The position numbers and the translations under genes were made by a program. This document shows, one piece after another, positions 12,217 to 23,320 of a stretch of DNA of 64,000 nucleotides. Position 1 is the first letter of the stretch; every line of letters begins with the position of its first letter. The notes under the pieces are model-generated. The model was not told where the DNA came from. It made no database searches and worked only from the letters and a program-made list of their open reading frames with translations. The stretch spans positions 1-64,000 of the forward strand of contig QANZ01019139.1 of NCBI GenBank assembly GCA_003254925.1. Reading direction: 5' to 3'. The stretch comes from Chamaecrista fasciculata. Its lineage: Eukaryota > Streptophyta > Magnoliopsida > Fabales > Fabaceae.

Positions 12217-12335
12217 GAGGTGTAACACGAGGACTTTCCAGAAGGTCACCCATCCTAGTACTACTCTCGCCCAAACACACTTAACTGCGGAGTTCTGATG
12301 AGATCCGATACATTAGTGCTGGTATAATCGCACCC
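12217..12335 (-). repeat. 5S rRNA-like sequence, probably a dispersed 5S-derived pseudogene or SINE head
   Basis: The minus strand reproduces a nearly full-length plant 5S rRNA of about 119 nt, from GGGTGCGATTATACCAGC to GTCCTCGTGTTACACC. It keeps the internal control region (AGTTAAG, GGGCGAGAGTAGTACTAGG, GATGGGTGACC). Most differences from the usual plant 5S are C-to-T or G-to-A transitions, as expected of a methylated, inactive copy. It is single, not in a tandem array, and lies directly upstream of the tRNA-like SINE head, so it may be the 5' module of a composite retroposon. A 5S-bearing LTR of the Cassandra type is the main alternative, but no LTR termini are visible. Confidence 0.8.
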
Positions 12336-13127
12336 CAATATTTCTTGTTTAGAACTTAAAGTTCTGAGTTAAAATTTGTAAGAGCTTCAGTTTTCAATTA
12401 TTTCATATTTTTAAGTTCATGTATAATCACTAAAAAAATAATTTATACTCAATATACTTTAAAGTAAAATTATAAATCTTAATCTTAATATCTGGTTCAA
12501 AATTAATCTAATTTAAATGAATGTTTTTATCACCTTTATGACCTTAAATACGATTAATTTTCATCAACGCCAGTAGAACCAATAATCAAGACATATTCTT
12601 TTTTAATAACTCGAACTCTTGGTTTAGAGTTTAGACTTTAGAATATTCACTCCTCTCGTTTTCTCAAATGCCTTAAGCCCTTAACGGCTACCAACCAAAT
12701 AACATTCTTACATGTTTTTATCAATGGTGGCTGGATAAAGTAAGCTTCAGATTCATCCGTATGGTGACACAACAGGCTACAAACTTTCTTATATGCGGTA
12801 CGAAAAAATCATTCTGCACTGTACTTCAACGCTGGACAGAGGAACCATGAAACCAGAATGATAGGATACATGAGATATATACACCACTGAAGAAAGGGTT
12901 AAAAATTGATTGAGACTCGCCCTTTCTTGTCTTTCTATTTTTCTTTTCTCATTTTTGTTTTTTCCTCGCTCTACCCCATAAACATATATATATATAGTAC
13001 CCTCAACAAATACCAAATTCATCTGCAAATGATGTTATAATTCTCTGACAAATCCCAGTGCAAACCATACATCATAGGCAGTGCCCAAGGATAAACAACT
13101 CGAGAGTTTGCATCTTCTGTTTGGTCA
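12336..13127. other. Spacer and probable 3' UTR of CFM2
   Basis: No gene is seen. The part nearest 13127 is likely CFM2 3' UTR because it directly follows the TAG at 13130-13128 on the minus strand. Confidence 0.5.
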
Positions 13128-16100
13128 CTACTTCAATCCACATTCAATTCTAATGGCTTCCAAGAGTTCAGGTGATACGATGGGCTTTGCCCTTACTCCT
13201 TCTTTCCCCATCTTGTTCTTAACATTCATTCCAGGTTTCTCTTCTGCTCCCCAACCTCTGTACAGTATAACTTTGCTGGGCTCCTGAGATACTAGAACTG
13301 CACCTGTTGCTTGCTGCAAGAATAACGGTAAGAAAAACTTCAGAACTTCCTCCGATCGGTCGAGAAAAAAAAATTCCAAAGAGAAGAGAAGATTAAGAAA
13401 TAAGCGAGAAAACTTCAGCTTCCACACCTCTAGCTTGAAAACCACTTCCTGAACTGACGTCCCTTTTGCCCTGCCTTTGACATTAACTATGGCAAGAGGG
13501 TGCTTTTGGAAGTGAGCCTTGATTGTTTTTGCGAGACCAGTCACAATATTGCTTTTTCCTATGGGGAAATAGAACACAAAAATATGTCAATCGAATTAAC
13601 TTTCAGGAAATACACAAAAGAAACAAGAGAGAAAGTAATGCATGGGGCAGAAATTTGGGAGCTATATCATTGCTTAATGCCTTAATACCATCTAGCTGCT
13701 ACCCAGAAAGAACATTGTCTTGAGATGTTGATATCAATTGAATATTAACCAAACATATGTAGTGATAAACAAAACAAAACGCTAACAGTTTTTGCCAATT
13801 GCTAATGCATAAACAAGCCTCAGATAAAGCTTCAACATCAATGCAGAAAGAATTGAAAAGAAAAAAAAAGAAGCAAAAACGATATATGAAGCTACAAAAA
13901 TAATGGTGGTGGTGGTTCACACTCAGACAAGAGTAACTACAAGCAACATTTGTTAAAGGGGCAAGAAAAAAGAAGCTAAAAACCTTAAAAAATTATATAC
14001 CTACTGCAAGGACAGGGCGTTTCTTCATCTTTAAGGCCTGTTTTCGTAGAAGAAGTCTCTCTTTATTAGAAAGATATACGGATCTAGAAGGCAATTCAAT
14101 TGAACTCTTTTTATCTATTGCTGGAGCAGATGGTACAAATGATTCAATTGCATCGTCATTAGAAACACTCTGCATGTTCTCGACAACAGAGCCATTCAAC
14201 CCATCTAACTGAAATCCATATCAATTTGATAATATCAGAAGTCAGAAAAGAGAAAAGAACAAGAATAAAGACATGGAAGGAAAGCACAACCATAAACATA
14301 TGATAGACAGGGTGAAACTTTATGACTATTGATCTATTTTCATCAGTTATATACATGATGTTTTTACCAGCGTTTCTTTATGAATGGAACAAGATCATGA
14401 CAAGATCCATTATCAGTCAGCGTGTTAAAGTTGATATTTAACTTTGGCTGAGTCCAAGTTCATGAATTTTGAATTTCTTGTAACCGAACTCACCAAAATG
14501 AATAATTTTCATGGAAAAAAACTTAAATTGCAAAGACAATGAAAAACGAAATGTTTAGTTTATATATAAAACATTCATATATACTTCACCTCTCTGCGTT
14601 TTCCTCTTGGAGCAGGTACTGTAGAAGGGAGAGCATCAAATTTGGGTGTAGTTGTTGGTCCTGAAAGTTTGATGGATTCTGTACCTTTTACCTCTTCTTT
14701 GACCTTATGGAACAAAAGCACTATACATCTTAGTTCCGTAACTAAGAAAGAAAAGTGCAGAGTTAAAGCAGGGTGAGATCCTAACCGACTCAATTCTTGA
14801 CACATCAGTTTTTTGCTTATCGTTAGCCTCTTTGTCTTTAACCTGGTCAAGTGAACAATCAATGACATTCCTTAATTGAATGGAAAAATAAATTGTTAAC
14901 AAATAATATTAAGAACAATAACAATAATAATTGTTAGGAGAAGGATTGCTTACCAATTGACATTTCAATTCATCAATGTTCTTATTTAACTTCAAAACAT
15001 GAAGCTTTAGTGACTGCAAGAAAAAGTGAGGAGAAGGTGAGTAGCAGGCAGGCAGTTCCTCTTCCCACAAAAAATAAATATAAAAAAGTGCAAACCCTAG
15101 CTTCATGAAGATTAATATCAGTGTAGTTGTCAATTGTCAACCAAGAGTAGTAACAAGACATTAAACTTGACTTTATTTAATGGTAATTTTATATGAGGCA
15201 TGAGGTAAAATCGACAAAGGATTACATTACCAGTCATCTTTTTGCGAATAGAGATCAAATCAGCAAGATATTGACAATGCAAACTTTACCTCACGTCGCT
15301 GAGCCTCTATGGAACGCCTCAAAGCTTCTTTTTTGTTTAGAAGTGTCTGAGGCCTCAAGCGAGCAGGCCTACTATAATTCTTTCCACGATATACAATGAT
15401 TGCATAACCCTTGCTCACTCTTTCCACTGCCACTAGTATTCCACCACTTTCTGCCTCTAACGTTTGAGCGATTTGATCTACATCTTTCGGAGTTCCTACT
15501 TTGCAAATTATCTTCACAAGTTCCCTATACTTCCAGTGAAGATGCATATTTTCAACAGTTCCATCAAAAACCCCTCGTCTACCTGAGGATGAAGAGAGGA
15601 TCTATCAAGAATAGAATAGACTTGTTCAAAGTTAAATCTTTTATACAGCTCTAGAGATTCCATTTACATATCATCCGATAAAGAACAATCAAAGATTTGT
15701 GACTGTGACTTTAAACATCTTATTCTAGACTTACCTAGTAACAGGAAAGGCTTCATCTTCAAGCCAATCTTCCGGAGCATGTACCTTTCTTCTTCAGTTA
15801 TACCCTCTTTATCTATTTCTTGTTCTTGGGGCTTCTGAGCCTTTTCCAGCTCTGCTAGAAGCTTTTCGGCCTTTGCTTTATTTTCTAAAGCCTGTACATT
15901 AAAGATGCCATTTTGTAAAATCTAAAAAGGTAAAAAAAGAAAATAGCAAACCAGAATTTGTTGATGAATTCATACAGTTGACAACTTCATCCTAGTCCTT
16001 TTAATGGCAGCCTCAGTCATCCTTCTTTCTTCAGATATTGCTGCCTCTCTCAGGCGGGGGATATCATTGTTGTCATCAAGTTCATATTCTATGTTTCCAT

Positions 16101-19100
16101 GTTTAAGTTCTGCAGTGGTAGTAACTGATGAACTGTTTTCCACCTTCAATTTTTCCCTGTGGATTGCATTGTTCCTCCGCTCTTCAATAGCTGAAGACAC
16201 TGCAGAGGGCAAAAAATCCTTTCCTCTATACAAAACAATGAACTCCTTATCTCTAGCAAGGAGAGTGGCTCCAGTCAACAGCTGCAGATAAGTAAATCTT
16301 TTATCAAACTGACATCCAGATAGAACAATAACCTAAAGGCTTTTCCTCTTCAAAAAACATTGTGCCTACATTCATCCACAAAAATTTTCAATTGCTGGTT
16401 GATCAGTCAAACATCACAATACGACATCATTAATTTACTGAGATTGTATGAATGAGCATTGATCAGCTGATCATTCAAAACCCAAGAGTCAAGACAACAT
16501 TACAACTTATGGCCTCATTAATTTACTGAGATTTCATAAAAGGCGCTTTGTTAGCTTGTGCCAAAGCCATTATCAAGATTCTGATAATCAATGTACAAGC
16601 CAATGGTTAAGAGGCAAATAAACTCTAATAACATCTCTAGGTCTTCTGATTATTCCAGTCTCATGCTTCACAAATCAGAGCTCTTTGAGCACAAGTTCAC
16701 TTAACCATTGGCTTGTACATTGATAATCAGAATCCTGATAACCATTAACTCAGAGAAGCCCATGAGTGAACAAGGCTTAATTTTAGTTCCCCATCTAGCT
16801 ACCCTGAAATCTAGGTTTGGTGGTTGGTCAAAATAATTCAAATGGAAGACATATAGGCATATGACATATGTCAAGATTATGCAATTCTTATTCAGAATCT
16901 GCAAAGAAAAAAGATATTCTGAATTTCCAATGTAGAAATTTCCAGCAGTGCATTTAGGATGCCTCAGCATACATTAAGAACAAAAATCTAGGTTCTCTGG
17001 TGATCTTACTTTTAGTTTGCAAGTTGATCAGAAGGATAAAGTCGATGTATGTTATCATAAGTGAACTAATGCACAGTGCATAGTCATAAGAAAGACAACA
17101 AAACATGATAATTTAACAACCAAGAATAGTTAAGAACTGCTTGCTTCACACGGCCTCCCAAAATTTATAAGCTGTTGTAATAAGTTATAGGAAATTGCAT
17201 GAAATGGCACACTCACATCACATAACACTAAATGCAAGTATAGACATTGACAGGTTATACTTCCATTTTGTTATTTTACAATGATAAATAAACTTTAAGC
17301 AAAATTTCACAAGTTGGAAATTAACTGCAAAATTATCAACTGACCTTCAATTCTTCAGTCATCATCTCACTATTAGTATTCTGCACTCCTCTCTTTATAG
17401 CAATCTTTGCAATTTCACATCTCTCCCAGAGCTTAACAATTGCAGCAGCCAGCCCCTGAAGATTTCTATTTCTACCTGTCAACAAAACAAAAAACAAAAA
17501 ACAAATAAAGAAAATCAACCAAACCAAATCAGCTTAAATCAAGGATGATGCCAGAAGCCAAACCTACCTAATGCAAAATGGCATGGTAATGGTTTGCCAA
17601 GTCTCCTTAAGGTGGTCATTTCATCATTTGTTAGTTTAGGACTCACACCATATGGAAGAAGGCGGAAAGGCTTTCTATATCCAGGAATAACACCAGGTAG
17701 AAGATCAGCATCAACAGGTAGAGGGTCATATCCCCACCAATCAGTAAAACGTGGGCCAAGCCCCATTAAAATATGGTCAGCTTCGTCAGCAAGTGCTGCC
17801 TCACCTGGTAATTGAAATCGTACTTTATCCGGACTACCCACTCCTTGTATTAAACTTGGCTTTTCTGTTAAATTATCTGATCTTTGCCCAGCATATATTT
17901 CTGAATTTATACTAGATGATTGATTTTCTATTGAATGCTGTAAAGCATCACCGAGGTTGTCATCTCTCGAGACTTTATCAGCTAGGAAGTAAGGAAACTT
18001 ATAATCAGTCCCCCTATATAATATTATCTTACTTCCAGATCTCCAAACAACCAGACCTCCAGTTTTTCTCTGATAATGACACAGCAAATAATAAGCTAAA
18101 AATAGATAATGATAGGTGAGGCAGAGGCACCAGATGTGCACCAAAAGAAAATCAATCAGCAGAAATTTACAATAAATGTCATCTATGTAAGCAAAGGCTA
18201 ACCATGCCTTGACAGAAACCACTATTAGATAAGACTGTTTTATGGTACAAAAAACACCAGTTCAGGTAAATAGTACTTACAAAATTATTTTACTCATACA
18301 ACATATCCTATTTCGTCACTCTTAATGGTCATAGGCTTTAATATGTTGATTCATTGCTTGTTACTTGTTAGTCATGTTCCACTTTAAAAAATAAGAACAA
18401 CTCTTGTTTAGTATGCATTTTGTTCACAATTAAGCAAATACTTGATTGAGATTTTACTACCTTCTGTTCTATGTTTAGCTATTATATGCTTGTAATAGTT
18501 AAAATTATTGACTTTAGTTCTTGAGCTTAAGTCATTATACTTATAAGCATAGATATCTCTATTCTCCTCCTCTAAAGGAAATTTTATATAGTATGTAGTA
18601 TTGCTTTAACAAGACCCTTCGAACACCTTTCACTAAAATCTTGCCATTAATAGAACCGGTCAAATGTCAAATCAAATTATAGAAATTGAATGTTAACACT
18701 TAACACACTCTTTGAATAGTAACATTCCCATCACATCACACATAAAGCATCAATGGAAAGCCCAATGGTAGGAACAATATAGAAGTCCGTTAACCATCCA
18801 GTCCATATACATGAAATATTTTAGAAACTCTTTGGTCATGGGAAACGGTAATGGGACCTCCAATAGTAATTATAAATACATCTGAGTCTATTCTTGAAAT
18901 TTGAAGATATGAGGTGATTAATAATCTTCGTCAGGCAGAAATTAAAACTTTGTTTGATGAGCTCAAAAGGACAGAAGCTAAAGAATCAGGAGTCAGGACG
19001 GTCTCATCTTTAATACTGCTATGAACAAAGAAAGAGTCCACAAAGTTCATTCCATTTCGCAGAGTAATGAAGCAGTTTCAATAATCGTACACAAGTCGCA

Positions 19101-19939
19101 TGCTAACTAGAAATTAAACCACCGGAATCGCTTGTCTACAATTGTATGCTTATAACAGATAAGTCATAAGAGAGTGATAAGTTTCAAGAAATGCCTCTCA
19201 CCTCTAATAACTCATGAGTCCTTTTCATGTTCAATCTAGAAATATCCTCGCAAAAGAGCTTCACAACTTCCGATCGTCTCCATCGCTCGTGAATCCCATT
19301 CACAATCCCCTCGGTGAGTCCAGCCTTTCCAATCTTCAACTTCTGCTTCATACGTATTCCCAGAGTCGTAAGTCTTCTCATCTCCCCATGTGATAAACTC
19401 AATTCAGCCAATGTGGGCACCTTCTCCTCCTCTCTCTTATTATCTCTCCCTAGCTCCCTCCTCTCCAATGTCTTCTGCTTCTTCACCTCGCTCGTAAGCT
19501 CATTGTATCTCACAACCACAGTTCCTGTGCCGGGTTTCGGGACCGGGTTCTCGGGTGTGCTCCAACTTGAGTCGATTGTGTGCCCTATTCGATACTTGGG
19601 TAACTGTTGCGGCAAAGGAACAAATATTTCTCCGGCCGACTTGCTCTGAGTGGATTCGCACTCTGGACTTGGAGTTTGGGTTTCCTCCGTGTAACCGAGG
19701 CTGCGGAGCTTATCGGCAATTCGTTGAATGGCAGATTTGGGCAGGGTTTGGGTGGCGGAGGCGGAGGCGGAGCTCCGGACAATGAATTTGGGGATTCTGG
19801 AGCTCCGAGGAATGAGGGTTTTAGAGATTGGTATAGGGAAGATGAAAGAGGAAGAAGAAGAAGAAAAAGAAGAATAGTGATGTGATGAGAGTTTTGGTGG
19901 GAGGGAGAAAGCGTAGAAATGAGTTGCAGGAAGCAACAT
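13128..19939 (-). CDS. CFM2: CRM-domain chloroplast intron-splicing factor CFM2
   Basis: CFM2 is a nuclear-encoded plastid RNA-binding protein. In Arabidopsis and maize it is needed for splicing the group I trnL intron and several group II introns. Twelve exons (19939-19202, 18069-17568, 17475-17345, 16281-15976, 15891-15735, 15582-15290, 15013-14954, 14842-14786, 14703-14590, 14208-14001, 13558-13428, 13313-13128) join in frame to give 960 aa. Four CRM domains are visible at about 172-275, 388-480, 588-690 and 830-925. Each has the GxxG-type loop (GKAG, GRNR, GRRG, GKSN) and a terminal ILYRG/VLYRG/IVYRG strand. Four repeats fit CFM2 rather than CFM3 or CRS1. The first 45 or so residues are Ser-rich and basic, a likely transit peptide. 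The segment between CRM3 and CRM4 is short and poorly conserved. A MITE lies only about 115 bp upstream of the ATG, and intron 3 contains a near-perfect hairpin. Confidence 0.94.
16573..16738. repeat. 39-bp near-perfect inverted repeat (hairpin) in CFM2 intron 3
   Basis: The arm at 16573-16611 is the reverse complement of 16700-16738 with only two differences, separated by an 88-nt loop; weaker pairing extends a few nt outwards. The arms include CAATGTACAAGCCAATGG. The stem length and loop size match a young MIRNA or siRNA-producing foldback. A small decayed MITE would look the same. Confidence 0.7.
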
Positions 19940-20055
19940 TTCAGTTGGTCATGGAGGATGGAGATACGAGGGGAGAAGAAAAAGGAGCTCCACTTCACCC
20001 TGAGGTTCAGATAGAAATTGGATATTTCGGTATACCTATCTATTATTTTTTTTAA

Positions 20056-20374
20056 GGCTAAATTGCACTTTTGGTCCCATAATATTGGCAAAGATCTCAA
20101 TTTGGTCCCATAACTTTTGAAAACGTCTCACTGTCAGTCTCAAACGGATTTCCATCCATTATCTATCGTTAAATCTACTTCACTCATATTTTTCACATCA
20201 TCATTCAACTCAGTATGTCAGATCATCTTTAATAGCAGAAAATGGATAAAAATAAGCTTAGGACCAATGGTGGGATGTTTTCAAAAATTATGGGATCAAA
20301 ATTGCAACAAAAAAAGTTATTGGACCAAATTGAGACCTTTACCAAATTTATGAGACCAAAAGTGTACTTTAGCC
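20056..20374. mobile_element. MITE (family A) in the CFM2 upstream region
   Basis: The ends are inverted copies: GGCTAAATTGCACTTTTGGT on the left and ACCAAAAGTGTACTTTAGCC on the right, with repeated 'GGTCCCATAA' blocks internally. Flanking T-rich sequence (A, T7-8, A) is compatible with a 9-bp target duplication. The related copy at 58092-58440 has an unambiguous 9-bp duplication, so the family behaves as Mutator-like. It sits about 115 bp upstream of the CFM2 start codon, inside the promoter or 5' UTR. Confidence 0.82.
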
Positions 20375-20925
20375 ATTTTTTTATACACATCTAATATCAA
20401 TCAATTAGTTAGTTATGGCAAAAAAAATTCAATTAGTTAGTTTGTAGTTTAGTTATCAAATTATTGAGTATCAAGTAATTTGTGCATAATGGCCCAAAAA
20501 AAAGTAATTTGTGCTTTTTTTTTTTGGTGATTAGCTTTTATAAATGAGAAAATTTATTATTGAGTTGTCCAATTTGTATTAAATTAATTAATCAATTTTT
20601 GAATAATCAAAATATATAATTTGTTCTTTGATTTTTTTCTAGGAGATCTTTGAAATATTTTAATTGTCAACTATTTAGTCTTTAATGATGATTTGGTATC
20701 TGAATTTAAACTGTTTTTATATTTTTTTTAATTATTAAATTTACAGTAAATTATTACTTTTTAATCCTTGAATTTTTATCTTATGGCTCCTAAATTTGAG
20801 TTAGGGACCAAATTGTTAACAATTGTAATAACTCAAAATTTAAGTTGTATATTTTAATCATTTAGAGACTAATTAATTATCAAATCTAAATATAAATTTA
20901 AAAACTAAATAGTGAAAATACCATA

Positions 20926-21420
20926 GTGCAAAAAACCGGACCGGTCATCAAACCGGTGGGAAGCTCGGGTCACTGGTTCAATGGTTCAATCGCTGGGTCA
21001 CTGGTTTAACCGGTTGAGCTGGTTTACTTAAAAAATACATTTTCAAATACACATATTCATTAAATACACATTAATATATTGCAATAATTTAAATATAAAG
21101 TAAATATTAAACACTTTAGTACCTTTAGAGCTATTTTGCAATTTTAACCATAACAAGTTTTGTAAAAATTACATATTGACCCCAATTTTTTTTTAAAGTT
21201 TTCATTTTAGTCCATCTATAATATGTATCCAGGGACTAATTTGTAATTTTTTGAAAATTTTTTGGGGTCAATATGTAATTTTACAAACTTTGGCGGGTCA
21301 AACCGGTTCTCCGGTTCGCCGGTTCACCGGTCAACTGCAATCCGAATTTTTTTTTTTTCGAACCGGCCTGGGCTCCGATTCACCGGTCGAACCGCCCGAT
21401 CCAGTCCGATTTTTAATACA
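20926..21420. mobile_element. Foldback MITE rich in CCGGTT motifs (family B), decayed
   Basis: The left arm is packed with ACCGG/CCGGT motifs (AACCGGACCGGTCATC) and the right arm is its inverted counterpart (CGGTTCACCGGTCAAC, GATCCAGTCCGATTTTTAAT). The middle is AT-rich. A better-preserved relative lies at 39903-40304. No clear target duplication is seen. Confidence 0.65.
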
Positions 21421-21576
21421 TTGGTTTAGGCCTCAGTGTATATTTATCTGAGATAATAAGATCTTCCAAGATGATCAAATGCGAGTATGCGACAATAAAA
21501 CTATCTATTTGCTAGGTTTTGAATAATGTTGAGGTAACTTGAAAAGACAAAACTTAGATGGACCTTTAATTATTAA

Positions 21577-22622
21577 CTAGTATGGTACCCGTGCATTCGC
21601 ACGGGTGTGTTTGTTCGCACGGGTGTGTTTGTCTACAATTCTATGGAAGTCATGAAACTGGTTTAGACAATATTGGCTTCTATGTACAAAAATACAGTAG
21701 CTATCAAACTGAATTGGACAGAAAAATACAGAATTATAATTTGCAAGTGTAATGAAGCTGCATATTGCAAAAAAATTAACAACTATCCAGACAAATACAG
21801 AATTGTAATTTGCAAGTCTATGTAACTGAATTTGATAAGGCAGAGTAGAAAAATGCAGACAAATGTTAAGTTAGCTACTATCCAGAGAAATACAAAAATT
21901 AGCGAGTATCCAGAGAAATACTGTAAGCAAGCTTTGAACAAATCCTGAGAAGAAAACATTTGCAGAAACCCATATATGCAGCAAACATTTGCAGAAACCC
22001 ATACAAAATGAAAAGAAATTCGTAGGATTTGCAGTATACTACTAAACTCTATCCTACCATTTCCTTCTACTGTGTCTACAAACTAACTAAAAAAAAGATA
22101 AGTTTGAACAAAAAATGACTAAAAAAAGATCAATTTGAACCAAAAAAAAAAAAGAGAAAGATCAATTAGTTTTATATTGACTCAAATTCATAGAATCTAA
22201 TTATTAGAGAAAAGCTACAAAGGATGTCATCTTAGAGAAATGCTATTGCATTCTCACAAATTTTCAGGCTACAGGGGATGTCATCTTAGAGAAAAGCTAC
22301 AACATTCTCAAAGTTTGTAGAAGCTATGAGACTACGAATCATCATGGCCCTTAATTAAACATGCTTGAAAAAATTAATCAAAATTAATTATGTTAATCCT
22401 TGACATGAAATTCATGAAAAAATCTTTTACTTAGGCAGACCAATATCATGCAGGATGCCTTAATCTTGGCTTTGATTACCTCCAACTGCAAAAGAAAAAA
22501 TAACTATCAGTTGGCTTTCACCACCTTTATCTATTTGCATTATACACAATATAAAAATCCAAAGTCAGATATCCAGTCATTCTAAAAAGATATAAGTGTT
22601 TTGATACAACTTACATTGTTGG
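21577..22622 (-). mobile_element. Helitron-like non-autonomous element, 3' end at 21577
   Basis: On the minus strand the sequence ends with a GC hairpin (CCCGTGCG/CGCACGGG type, 21605-21588), then 7 nt, then CTAG followed by T. This is the classical Helitron 3' terminus. The presumed body to the right contains direct repeats: CAGACAAATACAGAATTGTAAT-like units at 21690-21910, CATTTGCAGAAACCCATA twice at 21957-22005, and GGATGTCATCTTAGAGAAA twice near 22220 and 22275. The 5' TC end was not located and the N gap starts at 22623, so the right limit is arbitrary. Confidence 0.5.
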
Positions 22623-22729
22623 NNNNNNNNNNNNNNNNNNNNNNNNNNNNNNNNNNNNNNNNNNNNNNNNNNNNNNNNNNNNNNNNNNNNNNNNNNNNNN
22701 NNNNNNNNNNNNNNNNNNNNNNNNNNNNN
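22623..22729. other. Assembly gap
   Basis: A run of N at the left edge of the LTR fragment. Confidence 0.99.
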
Positions 22730-23320
22730 GTGATACATCACTATTTGGGCGTACGCCTAAACGGCCCTCGCACCGGGCCTCTTCTCCCCTCCACACCTTG
22801 CGGAGCGCCCCCGAGCCAATCGAGCGCCCTTTGCACATCTATGGGCGGCCATGATCCATCCCGGGTGTTGGCGCACACCCCCCCAAAATAACACGTGGTC
22901 ATCCACGACTACCTTGCTCCGCAATCCACGCCAAGGGAGATCGTGGGCTACGGACTTGCTCACACCCACGATCTCCAATTGCCTGGCGCCCGCCAGGAGA
23001 AGTGACACGCAATCACCCACGATTGCCTTGCTCCGCAAATCTCGGTCTCCACCATCTCCGCTGGTGGAGATCGTGTCTGGTTACGTGGTCCGCCCCGCGC
23101 GCTGGCCACCTCTCTCCTCCCTGCTCTATAAATAGAGCACATCTCAGCAGTTCAAGGTTAGCTACTTCTCTCACTCTGAAATTCTCTTACTCTCTTATCA
23201 CTCTCTTACTAACTTGAGCGTCGGAGTACACTTCGCAGGGCCCCCCTGTGAAGCTCTTGCAGGCTCTTGCTCAACTTTTGGCTCTTGCAGCCCATTCCGG
23301 TGAACTAGGTAAGTGCTAAC
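22730..23320 (+). mobile_element. LTR retrotransposon LTR fragment or solo LTR with TATA box
   Basis: This is a GC-rich island in AT-rich surroundings. CTATAAATAG at 23126-23135 is followed by a CT-rich leader and the motif CTTGAGCGTCGGAGT near 23214. I associate that motif with the R region of plant Ty3/gypsy LTRs. Motifs such as ACGATCTCC/GGAGATCGT recur several times in U3. No primer-binding site, polypurine tract or gag/pol is visible, and the left end is lost in the N gap, so a solo or truncated LTR is most likely. The open frames through it are not genes. Confidence 0.65.
23127..23134 (+). promoter_or_regulatory. TATA box of the LTR promoter
   Basis: TATAAATA lies within CTCTATAAATAGAGCAC, a canonical plant TATA context. 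It is about 80 nt upstream of the GAGCGTCGGAGT motif of the transcribed LTR leader. Confidence 0.6.

Noticed and set aside
22601..23217. Open frames in the GC-rich block
   Set aside because: GC-rich DNA gives long frames by chance. The block has LTR promoter structure and no conserved protein.
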